This document shows, in pieces, positions 1 through 9,463 of a stretch of 64,000 bases of DNA. Each line of letters begins with the position of its first letter. Positions within the stretch are counted from its first letter, which is position 1. Made by a program: the position numbers and the translations under genes. Under the pieces are notes generated by a model, which worked only from the letters and a program-made list of their open reading frames with translations, had not been told where the DNA came from and did no database searches. Source of the stretch: Mycobacterium sp. ACS1612 (GTDB taxonomy: Bacteria > Actinomycetota > Actinomycetes > Mycobacteriales > Mycobacteriaceae); contig NZ_LZHZ01000004.1 in NCBI RefSeq assembly GCF_001667505.1, positions 62,001 through 126,000 on the forward strand, written 5' to 3'.

Positions 1-491
1 TCAGGAATTCCCAGCAGAATGCAGATCATCTGCATCGGCAGTTCGGCGGCGATCTCGACCAGGAAGTCGAAGGGCTCACCTGGCACCACCGCGGTTAGCA
101 GGCGACGCGCCCGCACCCGCAGATCGTCTTCCACCCTGGCGATCATCCGCGGCGTCAGGCCCGAACTGACCAGTCGGCGGATCTGCGAGTGTCGCGGATC
201 GTCCATCATGTTCAAGACTTGGCCGGCGATCGACAGGTCCTGCAAGAGTGTGCCACCGTACGGCCGTGACCCTCCGGTGACGGAGGAGAAGGTCGATGGA
301 TCACGAAATACCGCAAGCGTTTCCGCGTGCGTGGCTACCGACCAGAAGCCCTCCCCGTCCGGCGTGTGCTCGGTGGCAGGGTGCCAGTACACCGGCGCCT
401 CGCGCCGATGCACCGTGAACAGCGCGTGCGGAAACCCGGATGCGAAGTTGTCCAGATCGGTGAAGTCGATCTGCGACAACTCCGAACTCAC
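1..491 (-). CDS. cyp126: Cytochrome P450, CYP126-like (N-terminal part; runs off the window)
   Basis: About 163 N-terminal residues of a P450 monooxygenase lie in the window; the haem-binding half is beyond position 1. The start is a GTG whose first bases overlap the purB stop (GTGA), so translation is probably coupled to purB. The N-terminus ([35 protein letters not shown]) and the later stretch [20 protein letters not shown] match what I recall of M. tuberculosis CYP126 (Rv0778), which also follows purB (Rv0777). The physiological substrate of CYP126 is not established. Family is certain and the specific orthology likely from sequence plus synteny. Confidence 0.9.
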   Translation of the reverse strand, partial: MSSELSQIDFTDLDNFASGFPHALFTVHRREAPVYWHPATEHTPDGEGFWSVATHAETLAVFRDPSTFSSVTGGSRPYGGTLLQDLSIAGQVLNMMDDPRHSQIRRLVSSGLTPRMIARVEDDLRVRARRLLTAVVPGEPFDFLVEIAAELPMQMICILLGIP

Positions 492-1906
492 AGGATCGCG
501 CCCGAGGTGTACTTCGCCGCCTCGGGATAGCGGCCCACCAGGTCGTCAACCGCGTCCACCACCCTGTCCACTTGATCGCCCGCGGCGCCGGTGAACGCCT
601 GCTTGTCGGCCAGCGCGGCGTCGAGCGCGACACGGTCCAGCGGCAGCCGTGGGTCGGCGGCCAACCGATCCAAAAGGTCGGGCTCCAAACCCTTCTCGCG
701 CATCGCCAACGCCACCGCGACGGCATGCTCCTTGATCACCTCGTGCGCGGCCTCGCGGCCCATCCCCGCGCGCACGGCCGCGATCAGGATTCGCGTCGTC
801 GCCAAGAACGGCAGGTACCGGTCGAGTTCACGCTGGATCACAGCGGGATAGGCGCCGAACTCGTCGAGCACCGTCAGGAACGTCTCGATCTGGCCGTCGA
901 TCGCGAAGAACGCGTCGGGCAGTGCGACGCGTCGCACCACCGAGCAGAACACGTCGCCCTCGTTCCACTGCGCGCCCGCCAACTCGGCGGCCATCGACGC
1001 GTAGCCGCGCAACACCACCTGTAACCCGTTGACCCGCTCGCAGGACCGCGTGTTCATCTTGTGCGGCATGGCCGACGAACCGACCTGCCCCGGCGCGAAG
1101 CCCTCGGTCACCAGCTCGTGGCCTGCCATCAGCCGGATGGTGTGCGCCAGCGACGACGGCCCGGCCCCCACCTGCACCAGGGCGGACACCACGTCGTGGT
1201 CCAGCGACCGCGGATAGACCTGGCCGACGCTGGTGAAAATGTCTGTGAAGCCGAGAAATTCGGCGACTCGACGCTCTAACTCTGCGAGCCGCGAAACATC
1301 GCCGCCGAACAGGTCCAGCATGTCCTGCGCGGTGCCCATCGGGCCCTTGATGCCGCGCAGCGGATACCGGTCGATCAGTGTCCGCAACCGCTCGAGCGCC
1401 AACAGCATCTCCTCGGCCGCCGACGCGAACCGCTTGCCCAACGTGGTGGCCTGCGCGGCAACGTTGTGGCTGCGTCCCGCCATCACCAGATCGCGGTAGC
1501 TGATCGCACGCTCGGCCAGCCGTGCCACCACCGCGACACCGTGGGCGTGCACCAATTCGAGCGACCGGCGGATCTGCAACTGCTCGACGTTCTCGGTGAG
1601 GTCCCGAGACGTCATGCCCTTGTGCACATGCTCGTGCCCTGCCAACGCGTTGAACTCCTCGATGCGCGCCTTGACGTCGTGGCGCAGCACCCGCTCGCGC
1701 GCCGCGATGGACGACAGGTCGACGTCGTCGAGCACCCGTTCGTAGTCCTCCACCACGCCGGCGGGCACATCGACGCCGAGCGCGGCCTGCGCTCGCAGCA
1801 CCGCCAGCCACAGCCGGCGTTCGGCGACCACCTTGGCCTCCGGTGACCAGATCGCCACCATCTCGTCGCTGGCATACCGGTTGGCCAGCACATCAGGGAT
1901 CGTCAC
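488..1906 (-). CDS. purB: Adenylosuccinate lyase
   Basis: Cytosolic enzyme of purine synthesis that splits SAICAR and adenylosuccinate with release of fumarate. The 472-residue product contains the fumarase/aspartase-superfamily signature [16 protein letters not shown] and the N-terminal [15 protein letters not shown] block usual for actinobacterial PurB. The length equals that recalled for M. tuberculosis PurB. The start is a GTG ([11 protein letters not shown]); longer readings upstream add unrelated sequence. A TAnnnT hexamer (TAAGCT, 1915-1920) eight bases upstream leaves no room for a Shine-Dalgarno sequence, so the mRNA may be leaderless. The P450 gene follows with a 4-bp overlap. Confidence 0.97.
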   Translation of the reverse strand: MTIPDVLANRYASDEMVAIWSPEAKVVAERRLWLAVLRAQAALGVDVPAGVVEDYERVLDDVDLSSIAARERVLRHDVKARIEEFNALAGHEHVHKGMTSRDLTENVEQLQIRRSLELVHAHGVAVVARLAERAISYRDLVMAGRSHNVAAQATTLGKRFASAAEEMLLALERLRTLIDRYPLRGIKGPMGTAQDMLDLFGGDVSRLAELERRVAEFLGFTDIFTSVGQVYPRSLDHDVVSALVQVGAGPSSLAHTIRLMAGHELVTEGFAPGQVGSSAMPHKMNTRSCERVNGLQVVLRGYASMAAELAGAQWNEGDVFCSVVRRVALPDAFFAIDGQIETFLTVLDEFGAYPAVIQRELDRYLPFLATTRILIAAVRAGMGREAAHEVIKEHAVAVALAMREKGLEPDLLDRLAADPRLPLDRVALDAALADKQAFTGAAGDQVDRVVDAVDDLVGRYPEAAKYTSGAIL

Positions 1907-1914
1907 AGACAGAC

Positions 1915-1920
1915 AGCTTA
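1915..1920 (-). promoter_or_regulatory. Candidate -10 box of purB (leaderless start)
   Basis: Read on the minus strand, TAAGCT fits the mycobacterial TAnnnT -10 consensus and ends eight bases before the purB GTG. Transcription would begin at or next to the start codon. No Shine-Dalgarno-like sequence lies between. This is inference from spacing only. Confidence 0.4.
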
Positions 1921-1946
1921 CGGCGCGGGTAAGGCAGGCTAGGCGT

Positions 1947-2789
1947 ATGTACTTCGTTGGGCTCGATCTTGCGTGGGGTGAAAAGAAGCAGACCGGCGTG
2001 GCCGCCATCGATGCGGGCGGCCGCCTGCTGCATGTGGGGATCGCACTGGACGACGCCAGCATCATCGACGCCGTCGCCCCGTTCACCGGCGAGGACTGCC
2101 TGGTCGGCATCGACGCCCCACTGATCGTCAACAACCCCACCGGATACCGGCCCGCCGAGACGGCCTACAACAAGGACTTCGGCAAGTTCGACGCGGGCGC
2201 GTATCCGGCGAACACCACCAACCCGCTGTTCAACCCGCCGCGTGCGGCGGTGCTGGCAACCGCGCTCGGGCTCGATATGGATCCCGCGTCGTCGTCGACC
2301 AGGCGGGCCATCGAGGTCTACCCGCATCCGGCGACGGTGGTGTTGTTCGGGCTGGAGAAGACGCTGAAGTACAAGAAGGGGGCGTTCGGCGATCGCCAAC
2401 GCGAACTGCTCAAGCTGATGACGCTGATCGAGGGACTCGACAACGAGACACCGCGACTGCGCGCGAACCGCAGCGTGGCCTGGGTCGAACTGCGCAGGCG
2501 GGTCGAGGCCGCCACCAAGCCGAGCCAACTCGACAGGGACGAGGATGCCGTCGACGCGGTCATCGCCGCGTACGTCGCGTCGTACTGGTACCACCGACCG
2601 GAGGACGTCACGATCTACGGCGACTACGAAACGGGCTACATCGTCACGCCCAAGCTGTCGGAACCCGCCAAGCCGACCCCCGACCGCCGCACCAGCCGCT
2701 CCTCGCTGGAGAACAGGCTGATCCGTGCGATGGAACTGCTCGGCGACGCGCAGAAAGAACTCAACGCGATCCGCGAAGCTCTCCGCTAA
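1947..2789 (+). CDS. DUF429 family protein (predicted RNase H-like fold)
   Basis: The 280-residue product begins MYFVGLDLAWGEKKQTG, the first-strand acidic motif (GxDxAW) of DUF429 proteins. It continues with VGIDAPLIVNNPTGYRPAE and a late acidic block DEDAVDAVIAAYVA. DUF429 is predicted to adopt an RNase H-like fold, but its activity is not established. The C-terminus (about 215-280) is more variable and basic. The gene is divergent from purB with only 40 bp between starts, and its stop overlaps the convergent permease gene by 4 bp. In M. tuberculosis a hypothetical gene (Rv0776c) sits beside purB; whether it is the ortholog I cannot confirm. Confidence 0.8.
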   Translation: MYFVGLDLAWGEKKQTGVAAIDAGGRLLHVGIALDDASIIDAVAPFTGEDCLVGIDAPLIVNNPTGYRPAETAYNKDFGKFDAGAYPANTTNPLFNPPRAAVLATALGLDMDPASSSTRRAIEVYPHPATVVLFGLEKTLKYKKGAFGDRQRELLKLMTLIEGLDNETPRLRANRSVAWVELRRRVEAATKPSQLDRDEDAVDAVIAAYVASYWYHRPEDVTIYGDYETGYIVTPKLSEPAKPTPDRRTSRSSLENRLIRAMELLGDAQKELNAIREALR

Positions 2790-4210
2790 TCCGGTGCGGC
2801 ACCCAGATGCGTCGGGTCGGTGATCCCCGCGTCGCGGATGCCGAGGTGACGGTTGATCGCCATCGTCACGAAGAACAACACGATGCCGGTCCCGACGAGG
2901 ATCAGCGCCAGCACGTACTGCTGGACGGGCCTGCCCGACAGCGGCGTCACCAGATACAGCGAGGCGATACAGCCGACCACCGGCAGCACGGTCGGAGTCT
3001 TGAAATGTCCACCCGCTTCGCGAACGTCGCGACGCAGCACCAGAACCGCGACATTGACCATGGCGAACACCGCGAGCAACAGCAGCGACGTGGTTCCGCC
3101 GAGCACCGCGATCGCATTGCTGTTCGCGAACGCCGTCACATAGAAGATCAACCCGAACGCGATCAGCGTGGTGAACACGATCGCCACCCAGGGCGTCAGC
3201 CGTCGAGGATGGACCGAGCCCAACACCGGCGGCAGCACATGCTGGCGGGCCATGCCGTAGATCAGCCTGCTGGCCATCAACATGTTGATCAGCGCCGTAT
3301 TCGACACCGCGAACATCGATATGAACGGGAGGATGTCCTCGATCGGCAGCCCAGGCGCACCTGCCTTGACCACCTCCACCAGCGGCGTGTCACTGGCCTC
3401 GAGCACACCGACGGGCACCAGCGCGACCGCGACGATCGCCACGAGCACGTACACGACACCTGCGATCGACAGACCCGACAACAACACCTTCGGGAAGACA
3501 CGGACCGGATCCTTGGTCTCCTCAGCCATGTTCACCGAGTCCTCGAAGCCGACCATCGCGAAGAACGCCAGCGACGTCGCCGTGGTCACGGCGAGGAACA
3601 CATTCTTGTCCGACGCCGTTTCGAACGCGACGACGCGGGAGAAGTCGACGTCACTGCTCGACGTGAACGCCCACAAGCCGACGAGGATCACCAGCAGCAA
3701 GCCGGTGATCTCGATGATGGTCAGTCCCACATTGAGTTTCACGCTCTCGCCGACACCGCGCAGGTTGACCAGCGCGAGCAGGGCCATGAAGAGCAGGGCG
3801 ACGGTGACGATCCCGACCTTGCCCCAGTCCAGATCGAACGCCGTCTCGAAATTCGCCGCGAAGAACCGCGACGCGGTGGAGGCCGACGTGATACCCGAAC
3901 ACATCACCACGAACGCCACCAGGAAGGTCACGAACTGCACGCCAAAAGCCTTGTGCGCGTACAGCGCTGCGCCCGCCGCCTGCGGATACTTGGTGACCAG
4001 TTCCAGGTAGCTGAACGCGGTGATGGTGGCGATCACGAACGCGACGAGGAACGGGATCCACGCCGCCCCACCGACTTCGCCCGCGACGTCGCCGGTCAGT
4101 GCGTACACGCCGGTACCGAGAATGTCACCGACGACGAACAGCAACAGCAGTCCTGGGCCCATGACTCGCCGCAGTTGTGGTTGCTCCTCAACGGTCTCCG
4201 GCGCGGTCAT
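2786..4210 (-). CDS. APC-superfamily amino acid permease
   Basis: Integral membrane transporter of 474 residues with about 12 hydrophobic segments. The first carries the glycine-rich GDILGTGVYALTG motif that lines the substrate site of amino acid/polyamine/organocation permeases. YPQAAGAALYAHKAFG and FFAMVGFEDSVNMAEETKDP are further family signatures. The natural substrate (amino acid or polyamine) cannot be read from sequence. It lies 15 bp downstream of a TetR gene on the same strand, so the two probably form a regulator-transporter operon. It is convergent, overlapping by 4 bp, with the DUF429 gene. Confidence 0.9.
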   Translation of the reverse strand: MTAPETVEEQPQLRRVMGPGLLLLFVVGDILGTGVYALTGDVAGEVGGAAWIPFLVAFVIATITAFSYLELVTKYPQAAGAALYAHKAFGVQFVTFLVAFVVMCSGITSASTASRFFAANFETAFDLDWGKVGIVTVALLFMALLALVNLRGVGESVKLNVGLTIIEITGLLLVILVGLWAFTSSSDVDFSRVVAFETASDKNVFLAVTTATSLAFFAMVGFEDSVNMAEETKDPVRVFPKVLLSGLSIAGVVYVLVAIVAVALVPVGVLEASDTPLVEVVKAGAPGLPIEDILPFISMFAVSNTALINMLMASRLIYGMARQHVLPPVLGSVHPRRLTPWVAIVFTTLIAFGLIFYVTAFANSNAIAVLGGTTSLLLLAVFAMVNVAVLVLRRDVREAGGHFKTPTVLPVVGCIASLYLVTPLSGRPVQQYVLALILVGTGIVLFFVTMAINRHLGIRDAGITDPTHLGAAPD

Positions 4211-4225
4211 TGCCCTGTCCTCCGA

Positions 4226-4855
4226 TCAGACTGGTGCCACTCTTTCATCGATCGGCGCGAGCACGTCGATCACATCGATCAAGGTCGCCCGCGCAGTTGC
4301 ACGCGGGCCGTCGCCGTCGCCGACCAGCGCGGCCACCACCGCTCCGTCGACGGCGCACACCAGTGCGGTGAGCAGTTCCGCGCGCACCGAGCGACCGGAC
4401 CGCTCGACCACTTCGACCACCGCATCGGTGCGCTGCTGCAGGATGCGGCGTTCGATCTCCCGCAACCCTGGTTGGCGGGCACACGCGATGTACCGCTCGT
4501 AGCGGGAGATCAACTGTTCGGTGACCCGCAGCCCGTTGGCTTCACCGACCAACAGGTCCACCAACACGTCGGCCGTCGACTCGGCGCCTCGACGCCGCCG
4601 CGACAACGCGGAGACCCGCGCGCGCAGTTGTTCGGCCTCGCGGGCCCCGGCGTGTTCGACCGCTTTGGTGATGAGGTCCTCGAGTGAGGAGAAGTAGTAC
4701 GTCGTCGACGCCAACGGCAGGCCCGCGCGGCGGGCCACCGCGCGATGCCGGACCGCGTCGAAGCCGCCCTCGCACAGCAGATCAGCGGCCGCGCTGACCA
4801 GCGCGTACCGCCGACGTTCTCCCTTTGGAGTGACTGCTGCCGTCACCTTTAGCAT
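4226..4855 (-). CDS. TetR family transcriptional regulator
   Basis: A 209-residue repressor-type protein. Residues about 12-58 form a TetR helix-turn-helix: RRYALVSAAADLLCEGGFDAVRHRAVARRAGLPLASTTYYFSS, followed by the ligand domain. ATG at 4855 is used; a GTG three codons on is possible. It is transcribed into the APC permease gene with a 15-bp gap, so it probably controls that transporter and itself. The ligand is unknown, and the 50 bp behind it towards the SDR show no obvious operator. Confidence 0.88.
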   Translation of the reverse strand: MLKVTAAVTPKGERRRYALVSAAADLLCEGGFDAVRHRAVARRAGLPLASTTYYFSSLEDLITKAVEHAGAREAEQLRARVSALSRRRRGAESTADVLVDLLVGEANGLRVTEQLISRYERYIACARQPGLREIERRILQQRTDAVVEVVERSGRSVRAELLTALVCAVDGAVVAALVGDGDGPRATARATLIDVIDVLAPIDERVAPV

Positions 4856-4905
4856 GCTGCCAGTCAGGCGGTTGCGGCATAGCGCTTTCGGCTAATCATC
4901 AGCCT

Positions 4906-5739
4906 TTACTCAGGGAAGTCCGCGCTGCGGCTGACCGCCGCCCACTTTCGCGCTTCCTCATCACGTTGGGCGCCGCTGGCCAATGCGAGTTCGACGGCGT
5001 CGCTACCGAGCAGCAATCGACGCGGCGGTTCAGGCGTCTCGACGACATCGATGATGATCCGCGCTGCGCGCGCTGGATCGCCGGGTTCATTTCCGTTGAG
5101 GTTCCTACGCAATTCGTGCATGAATTCAAGTGCGTCGCGGTAATCGGGTCCTGGATCGTGCATCGTCATCGACGATCCCATCCAGTCGGTGCGGAACCCG
5201 CCGGGTTCGACGATGATCACCTTCACACCGAACGCGCTCACTTCATTGGCGAGCACCTCGGAAAAACCTTCGACGCCGAACTTAGCCGCCTGGTACGCGC
5301 CGAGGCCGGGCGTGCCGCCGACACGTCCGCCGATCGACGAAAACTGAACGAACACACCGGATCGCTGCGCGCGCAATACGGGCAGGGCGGCGCGGGTGAC
5401 GTTCACAACCCCGAAGAGGTTGGCCTCGATCTGAGCGCGAAAGTCGGCGGAATCGGTCTCCTCGATGGCTGCACTGTTGGCGTAGCCGGCGTTGTTGACC
5501 ACGACGTCGATGCGGCCGAACTCGGCGACCGCGAATGCCATTGCGGCAACGGCGGCGTCGGCGTCGGTGACGTCGAGACCGAACACGCGGGCTTGATCTT
5601 CGTGACCCTCGACAAGTGCGCGCAATTGCTCCGGTCGCCGCGCGGTCGCGACGACGCGATCGCCGTGGGCCAGCACTGCGCGCACCAACTCCGCGCCGAA
5701 ACCGCGGGAACTTCCTGTGATGAACCAAACCTTACTCAT
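4906..5739 (-). CDS. Short-chain dehydrogenase/reductase (classical)
   Basis: Cytosolic NAD(P)-dependent oxidoreductase of 277 residues. Its features are the TGSSRGFG cofactor motif near residue 8, NNAG near 83, catalytic Ser in QFSSIGG and YQAAK. The overall pattern (FITGSSRGFGAELVRAVLAHGD and GFSEVLANEVSAFGVKVIIVEPGGFRTDW) is that of SDRs annotated as ketoreductases or steroid dehydrogenase-like enzymes; the substrate is not readable. It starts at the ATG at 5739, 14 bp after the next SDR upstream, so the two are co-transcribed away from the TetR gene at 6633. Confidence 0.92.
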   Translation of the reverse strand: MSKVWFITGSSRGFGAELVRAVLAHGDRVVATARRPEQLRALVEGHEDQARVFGLDVTDADAAVAAMAFAVAEFGRIDVVVNNAGYANSAAIEETDSADFRAQIEANLFGVVNVTRAALPVLRAQRSGVFVQFSSIGGRVGGTPGLGAYQAAKFGVEGFSEVLANEVSAFGVKVIIVEPGGFRTDWMGSSMTMHDPGPDYRDALEFMHELRRNLNGNEPGDPARAARIIIDVVETPEPPRRLLLGSDAVELALASGAQRDEEARKWAAVSRSADFPE

Positions 5740-5753
5740 GTGCCTACTCCTGT

Positions 5754-6545
5754 TCATGCCACGCTGCGGATGGCGCCGCCGTCGACGCGCAGAACCGCGC
5801 CGCTGATGTAGTCGGCGTGTGTGCTGGCGAGGAAGACCGCTGCAGCGGCGATCTCCTCGGGTCGGCCGAAGCGGCCGATGTCGTTGGGAAACCACTGCGA
5901 GGCCGCCGCGGCTTCGATGTCGTCCCACTCCGGGCCCCACCCGCGGTCGGCTGCGACCTGGACGGCCATCTCCCGAACGGATTCGGTGAGTATTGCGCCG
6001 GGTGCGATGGTGTTCGCGGTGACGCCGGTGCCTGCAAGCTCACGCGCCAGCGACACCGTCAGGTTGTGCCGGGCCGCGAGAGTGGCGTTGTAATGCGGCT
6101 GATCAGCGACGGGCTGAACGGCCAGTCCTCCGCCGATTTGGATGACGCGACCCCAGCCACGGCGCCGCATCCCGGCCACCAGGCGCTCGATCAGCCGCAC
6201 TCCCGAGATGACGTTCACTTGATAAATCTGCGACCACATGTCGGCGGTGACCTTCGACCACGGCAGCCCGTCGAAAGTTCCGGCGTTGTTGACCAGGACG
6301 TCGACGTCCCCGGTGGCTTCGGCCACTGCGTCAGCGCCGGCGTCGGTGGCCAGGTCGCCGACGACGGCGACGGCGTCACCACCGGCCGCGCGAATACCTG
6401 CCGCGACGCCCGTCGTGCGCTCCGCGTCGCGACCATGCACCACCACCGACGCGCCCTCGGCGGCCAGCGCCTCGGCGATGGCACGGCCCAAGCCTGCGCT
6501 CGAACCGCTGATCAGCGCCCGCTTGCCCGCCAGGCCCATGTCCAT
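5754..6545 (-). CDS. Atypical SDR-fold protein lacking the catalytic Ser and Lys
   Basis: A 263-residue Rossmann-fold protein with the SGSSAGLGRAIAEAL cofactor loop, DVDVLVNNAGTF and a C-terminal GAVLRVDGG, so the SDR assignment is secure. In the active-site region the usual YxxxK reads YNATL, with CTC (Leu) replacing Lys. The Ser thirteen residues before Tyr is Gly (IQIGGGLAVQP). Only Tyr of the classical triad remains. The protein may belong to a divergent SDR branch with altered chemistry, or may bind cofactor without classical catalysis. It shares a divergent promoter with the TetR gene at 6633, which probably controls it. Confidence 0.85.
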   Translation of the reverse strand: MDMGLAGKRALISGSSAGLGRAIAEALAAEGASVVVHGRDAERTTGVAAGIRAAGGDAVAVVGDLATDAGADAVAEATGDVDVLVNNAGTFDGLPWSKVTADMWSQIYQVNVISGVRLIERLVAGMRRRGWGRVIQIGGGLAVQPVADQPHYNATLAARHNLTVSLARELAGTGVTANTIAPGAILTESVREMAVQVAADRGWGPEWDDIEAAAASQWFPNDIGRFGRPEEIAAAAVFLASTHADYISGAVLRVDGGAIRSVA

Positions 6546-6562
6546 GACTTCTCCTCATATCT

Positions 6563-6603
6563 ACACCCGTAGACTCCGGGACTCTTGTATACAGACGTAG
6601 ACT
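6563..6603. promoter_or_regulatory. Paired direct repeats ACAnnCGTAGACT, candidate TetR operator
   Basis: In the 87-bp gap between the divergent SDR and TetR genes, ACACCCGTAGACT (6563-6575) and ACAGACGTAGACT (6591-6603) are direct repeats with starts 28 bp apart. CTAC/GTAG half-sites also form a short inverted repeat around the first copy. Position between divergent promoters suggests binding by the adjacent TetR. This is inference from sequence alone. Confidence 0.5.
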
Positions 6604-6632
6604 TACTCCGCTCTATTCCCTAGCGTTGAGTC

Positions 6633-7211
6633 ATGACGGCGCCCAAGCACCGACCACGCAACGCGGCCGCCACCCGCGAGGCGATACTCGAATCCGCGAT
6701 CCGCAGCTTCGCCCGTGCGGGCTACGACGGCGTCGGCGTGCGCGACATCGCCGGCGACGCGGGCGTCACGGCCATGATGGTGAACAGGTACTTCGGGTCG
6801 AAGGAGCAGCTCTTCGCCGAGGCCGTCGAGGTTTCCTTCGCCCCTGCTGCGGTGATCGGCACCGATGCCGCGACGCTGGCACACGAGGCCGCCGCGGCGC
6901 TGGTCGCACGAACCAATCCCGACGCCGCACCGCTGAACCCGTTCCTGATCATGCTGCGATCGGTGTCCAACCCGCGCGCCGTCGAAATCGTGCGCGACGC
7001 GATCGAACGCCACGTCGGTCGCCGCCTGGCCGGCCAACTGCCCGAGCCGGGTCGCGGCATCCGCACCGACGCCATGCTGGCGGTGATCGCGGGCGTCCTG
7101 CTGATGCGACGGGTGATCGAAACCCGCGCCCTTAGGGACGCCGACCCGGATCAACTGGTCGACCTGCTCGAAGCGGTCTTCACCGCGATCGTCGAGGCGC
7201 CTTTGGCATGA
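6633..7211 (+). CDS. TetR family transcriptional regulator
   Basis: A 192-residue protein with an N-terminal TetR HTH (residues about 10-55: TREAILESAIRSFARAGYDG, VRDIAGDAGVTAMMVNRYFGSKEQL) and a C-terminal TetR ligand-binding domain. It is divergent from the two-gene SDR operon and overlaps the following esterase gene by 4 bp (ATGA), so it is co-translated with it. By position before the exported esterase it corresponds to M. tuberculosis Rv0775. The paired repeats in the upstream gap are the most likely binding sites. Confidence 0.9.
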   Translation: MTAPKHRPRNAAATREAILESAIRSFARAGYDGVGVRDIAGDAGVTAMMVNRYFGSKEQLFAEAVEVSFAPAAVIGTDAATLAHEAAAALVARTNPDAAPLNPFLIMLRSVSNPRAVEIVRDAIERHVGRRLAGQLPEPGRGIRTDAMLAVIAGVLLMRRVIETRALRDADPDQLVDLLEAVFTAIVEAPLA

Positions 7212-8116
7212 TGGCGCGCATGCCCGAACTCAGTCGCCGCGCGGTGCTGCGCCTCGGTGTCGGCGCCGCGGCCGGTGCGGCAGGCGTGTACGCACTGGGC
7301 TCTGCCCTGCACGGTCCGGGTACGGCGGCACCGTCGGTCTCGATGACGAGCGCAGGAGCCAAACTGGCGCCGCCTCCGCCGCTGGAGCCGGCACCCGCGG
7401 CCGTGCAACCGACCTACGTCAACGGGTCGTTCGTCTCCGCCGCGCGCGGCGGCATCACGACCAACTGGGCGATCGCCCGCCCGCCGGGTCAGACCGCGCC
7501 GCTTCGTCCCGTGATCGCACTACACGGCAAGGGCCAGGATGCCGCGGGTGTGATGGCAGGTGGGGTGGAACAAGGGCTCGCGCAGGCGGTGGACGCAGGC
7601 ATTCCGCCGTTCGCGGTGGTAGCCGTCGACGGCGGCGGAAGTTATTGGCACAAGCGGGCATCCGGCGAGGACTCCGGCGCAATGGTGCTCAACGAACTGA
7701 TCCCGATGCTCGCGCAGCAAGGCCTCGACACGTCGCGGGTCGGATTCCTCGGCTGGTCGATGGGCGGCTACGGCGCACTGCTGCTGGGCGCGCGATTCGG
7801 ACCGGCGCGCACCGCCGCGATCTGCGCGGTGAGCCCCGCGCTGTGGACGTCGTCCGGCGCCGCAGCGCCCGGCGCATTCGACGGCGCCGACGACTACGCG
7901 GCCAACAGCGTATGGGGGCTGCCGCAACTCGGCCAGATCCCCATCCGAATCGACTGCGGCAACAGCGATCCGTTCTACTCGGCGACCAAGCAGTTCATCG
8001 CCCAGTTGCCGAGCCCGCCGTCGGGCGGCTTCTCGCCGGGCGGCCACGACGGCGCATTCTGGAGTTCGCAGCTACCCGCGGAGATCGCCTGGATGGCTCC
8101 GCTTCTGGTTGCTTAA
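7208..8116 (+). CDS. Exported esterase-family alpha/beta hydrolase (Tat signal)
   Basis: The product of up to 302 residues starts with a twin-arginine signal peptide ([23 protein letters not shown]) and a proline-rich linker ([11 protein letters not shown]). It then has an esterase/antigen 85-like hydrolase domain with nucleophile motif GWSMGGYG near residue 180, an HGKGQ oxyanion region and a late GGHDGAFW histidine. It is predicted to act outside the cytoplasmic membrane; the substrate ester is unknown. ATG at 7208 overlaps the TetR stop; ATGs at 7211 and 7220 are alternatives and do not affect the signal. It appears to be the ortholog of Rv0774c and ends convergently against purD with a 4-bp overlap. 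Confidence 0.88.
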   Translation: MMARMPELSRRAVLRLGVGAAAGAAGVYALGSALHGPGTAAPSVSMTSAGAKLAPPPPLEPAPAAVQPTYVNGSFVSAARGGITTNWAIARPPGQTAPLRPVIALHGKGQDAAGVMAGGVEQGLAQAVDAGIPPFAVVAVDGGGSYWHKRASGEDSGAMVLNELIPMLAQQGLDTSRVGFLGWSMGGYGALLLGARFGPARTAAICAVSPALWTSSGAAAPGAFDGADDYAANSVWGLPQLGQIPIRIDCGNSDPFYSATKQFIAQLPSPPSGGFSPGGHDGAFWSSQLPAEIAWMAPLLVA

Positions 8117-9381
8117 ACTGTTACCCGGCCCTCGGCCGCCGCGAGCCCGATGTCGGATCGAAAATGGCTGCCGGGCAATCGAATCGACTTCGTCAGCTCA
8201 TAGGCGGCTGCCCGCGCGGCGGTCAGGTCGGCGCCCGTGCCGACGACCGACAGCACCCGGCCACCCGACGACACGATCGCGCCGTCGTCGCGTCGCGCCG
8301 TGCCCGCGTGCAGCACGCCGTCGGCTTCCGAACCGGTGATGACGTCGCCGACGCGCGGTCGGCCCGGATAGTTCTCGGCGGCCACCACCACGGTCACGGC
8401 GTAGCCGTCGTGCCAGCGCAACGGCGGTTGTTCGGCGAGTCGCCCCGTCGCCGCCGCATACAGCAGTTGACCGAGCGGGGTCTTTAGCAGCGCCAGCACC
8501 GACTGCGTTTCGGGATCACCGAAGCGGCAATTGAATTCGACGACGGCGGGCCCCTTCGAAGTGATCGCCAGTCCGGCGTACAGCAGCCCCGAAAACGGGC
8601 TGCCACGCCGAACCAACTCCGCTGCAACGGGTTTCACCACTTCGTCGACGATCGCAGTGACCACGTCGGCAGGCAGCCAGGGCAGCGGCGCGTAGGCGCC
8701 CATGCCGCCGGTGTTGGGTCCGGTGTCGTTGTCGCCGACCCGCTTGTAGTCCTGCGCGGCCACCAGTGGCACCACGGTCTCACCGTCGACGACGCTGAAC
8801 AGCGACACCTCCGGTCCGTCGAGGAACGATTCGAGCAGCACCGGGTGGCCGGCGTCGAGCAGGCTCGCCGCATGCGCGCGGGCAGCATCGCGGTCCGCGG
8901 TCACCACCACGCCCTTGCCCGCGGCCAATCCGTCGTCTTTGACCACCCACGCCTGATCGCCCGCGGACAGCCCGAACCGGTCCAGCGCCGCGTCGAGGTG
9001 CGCGGGATTGTCGACGATCTCGCTCGTCGCGGTCCGCACACCGGCCGCCGACATCACATCCTTGGCGAACGCCTTCGATCCCTCGATGCGGGCGGCGTCC
9101 TTCGTCGGCCCGAAGCACGCGATGCCCGCCGCGCGCACGGCGTCGGCGACACCGAGCACCAGCGGTACCTCGGGTCCGATCACGACGAGGTCGGCGCCGA
9201 TGCGCTGGGCCAACTGCACGACGGCCTCACCCGAGCTGACGTCGACGTCGTACTGATCGGCGATCACCGACGTGCCCGCATTGCCGGGCGCGACGGCCAG
9301 CTCCTCGACCTCGGGGTCGCGGCGCAGGGCCAACAGCAACGCATGTTCACGGGCTCCGGATCCGATTACGAGGACGCGCAC
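8113..9381 (-). CDS. purD: Phosphoribosylamine-glycine ligase (GAR synthetase)
   Basis: Second step of de novo purine synthesis: ATP-dependent joining of glycine to phosphoribosylamine. The 422 residues begin [19 protein letters not shown], the GARS N-terminal signature. [18 protein letters not shown], the ATP-grasp region ([17 protein letters not shown]) and the GARS signature [13 protein letters not shown] follow, all near full length. It lies close to purB in the same orientation, as in M. tuberculosis, although an insertion here separates it from the Rv0771-like gene. Confidence 0.97.
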   Translation of the reverse strand: MRVLVIGSGAREHALLLALRRDPEVEELAVAPGNAGTSVIADQYDVDVSSGEAVVQLAQRIGADLVVIGPEVPLVLGVADAVRAAGIACFGPTKDAARIEGSKAFAKDVMSAAGVRTATSEIVDNPAHLDAALDRFGLSAGDQAWVVKDDGLAAGKGVVVTADRDAARAHAASLLDAGHPVLLESFLDGPEVSLFSVVDGETVVPLVAAQDYKRVGDNDTGPNTGGMGAYAPLPWLPADVVTAIVDEVVKPVAAELVRRGSPFSGLLYAGLAITSKGPAVVEFNCRFGDPETQSVLALLKTPLGQLLYAAATGRLAEQPPLRWHDGYAVTVVVAAENYPGRPRVGDVITGSEADGVLHAGTARRDDGAIVSSGGRVLSVVGTGADLTAARAAAYELTKSIRLPGSHFRSDIGLAAAEGRVTV

Positions 9382-9397
9382 AGCCTCACCCTAATAG

Positions 9398-9463
9398 TCA
9401 GCTGTTGAGGGTTTCGACGATGTAGCGGATGGCTCGGTGAGCCTGGGCTTGCGCGAACGGAAT
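9398..9463 (-). pseudogene. Possible C-terminal gene remnant between purD and the GntR gene
   Basis: Directly after the GntR stop, the minus strand reads on in frame as a short protein-like tail (PFAQAQAHRAIRYIVETLNS) ended by TGA at 9398-9400. No start codon or RBS precedes it. It could be the residual C-terminus of a deleted gene at the junction where the insertion joins the conserved purD side. Its parent family is not recognised, and chance coding is possible. Confidence 0.25.

Noticed and set aside
2807..4687. 626-residue open frame on the plus strand
   Set aside because: It is antisense to the APC permease and TetR genes. Its product is rich in His, Arg, Asp and Gln with no domain, the usual shadow frame of high-GC coding DNA.
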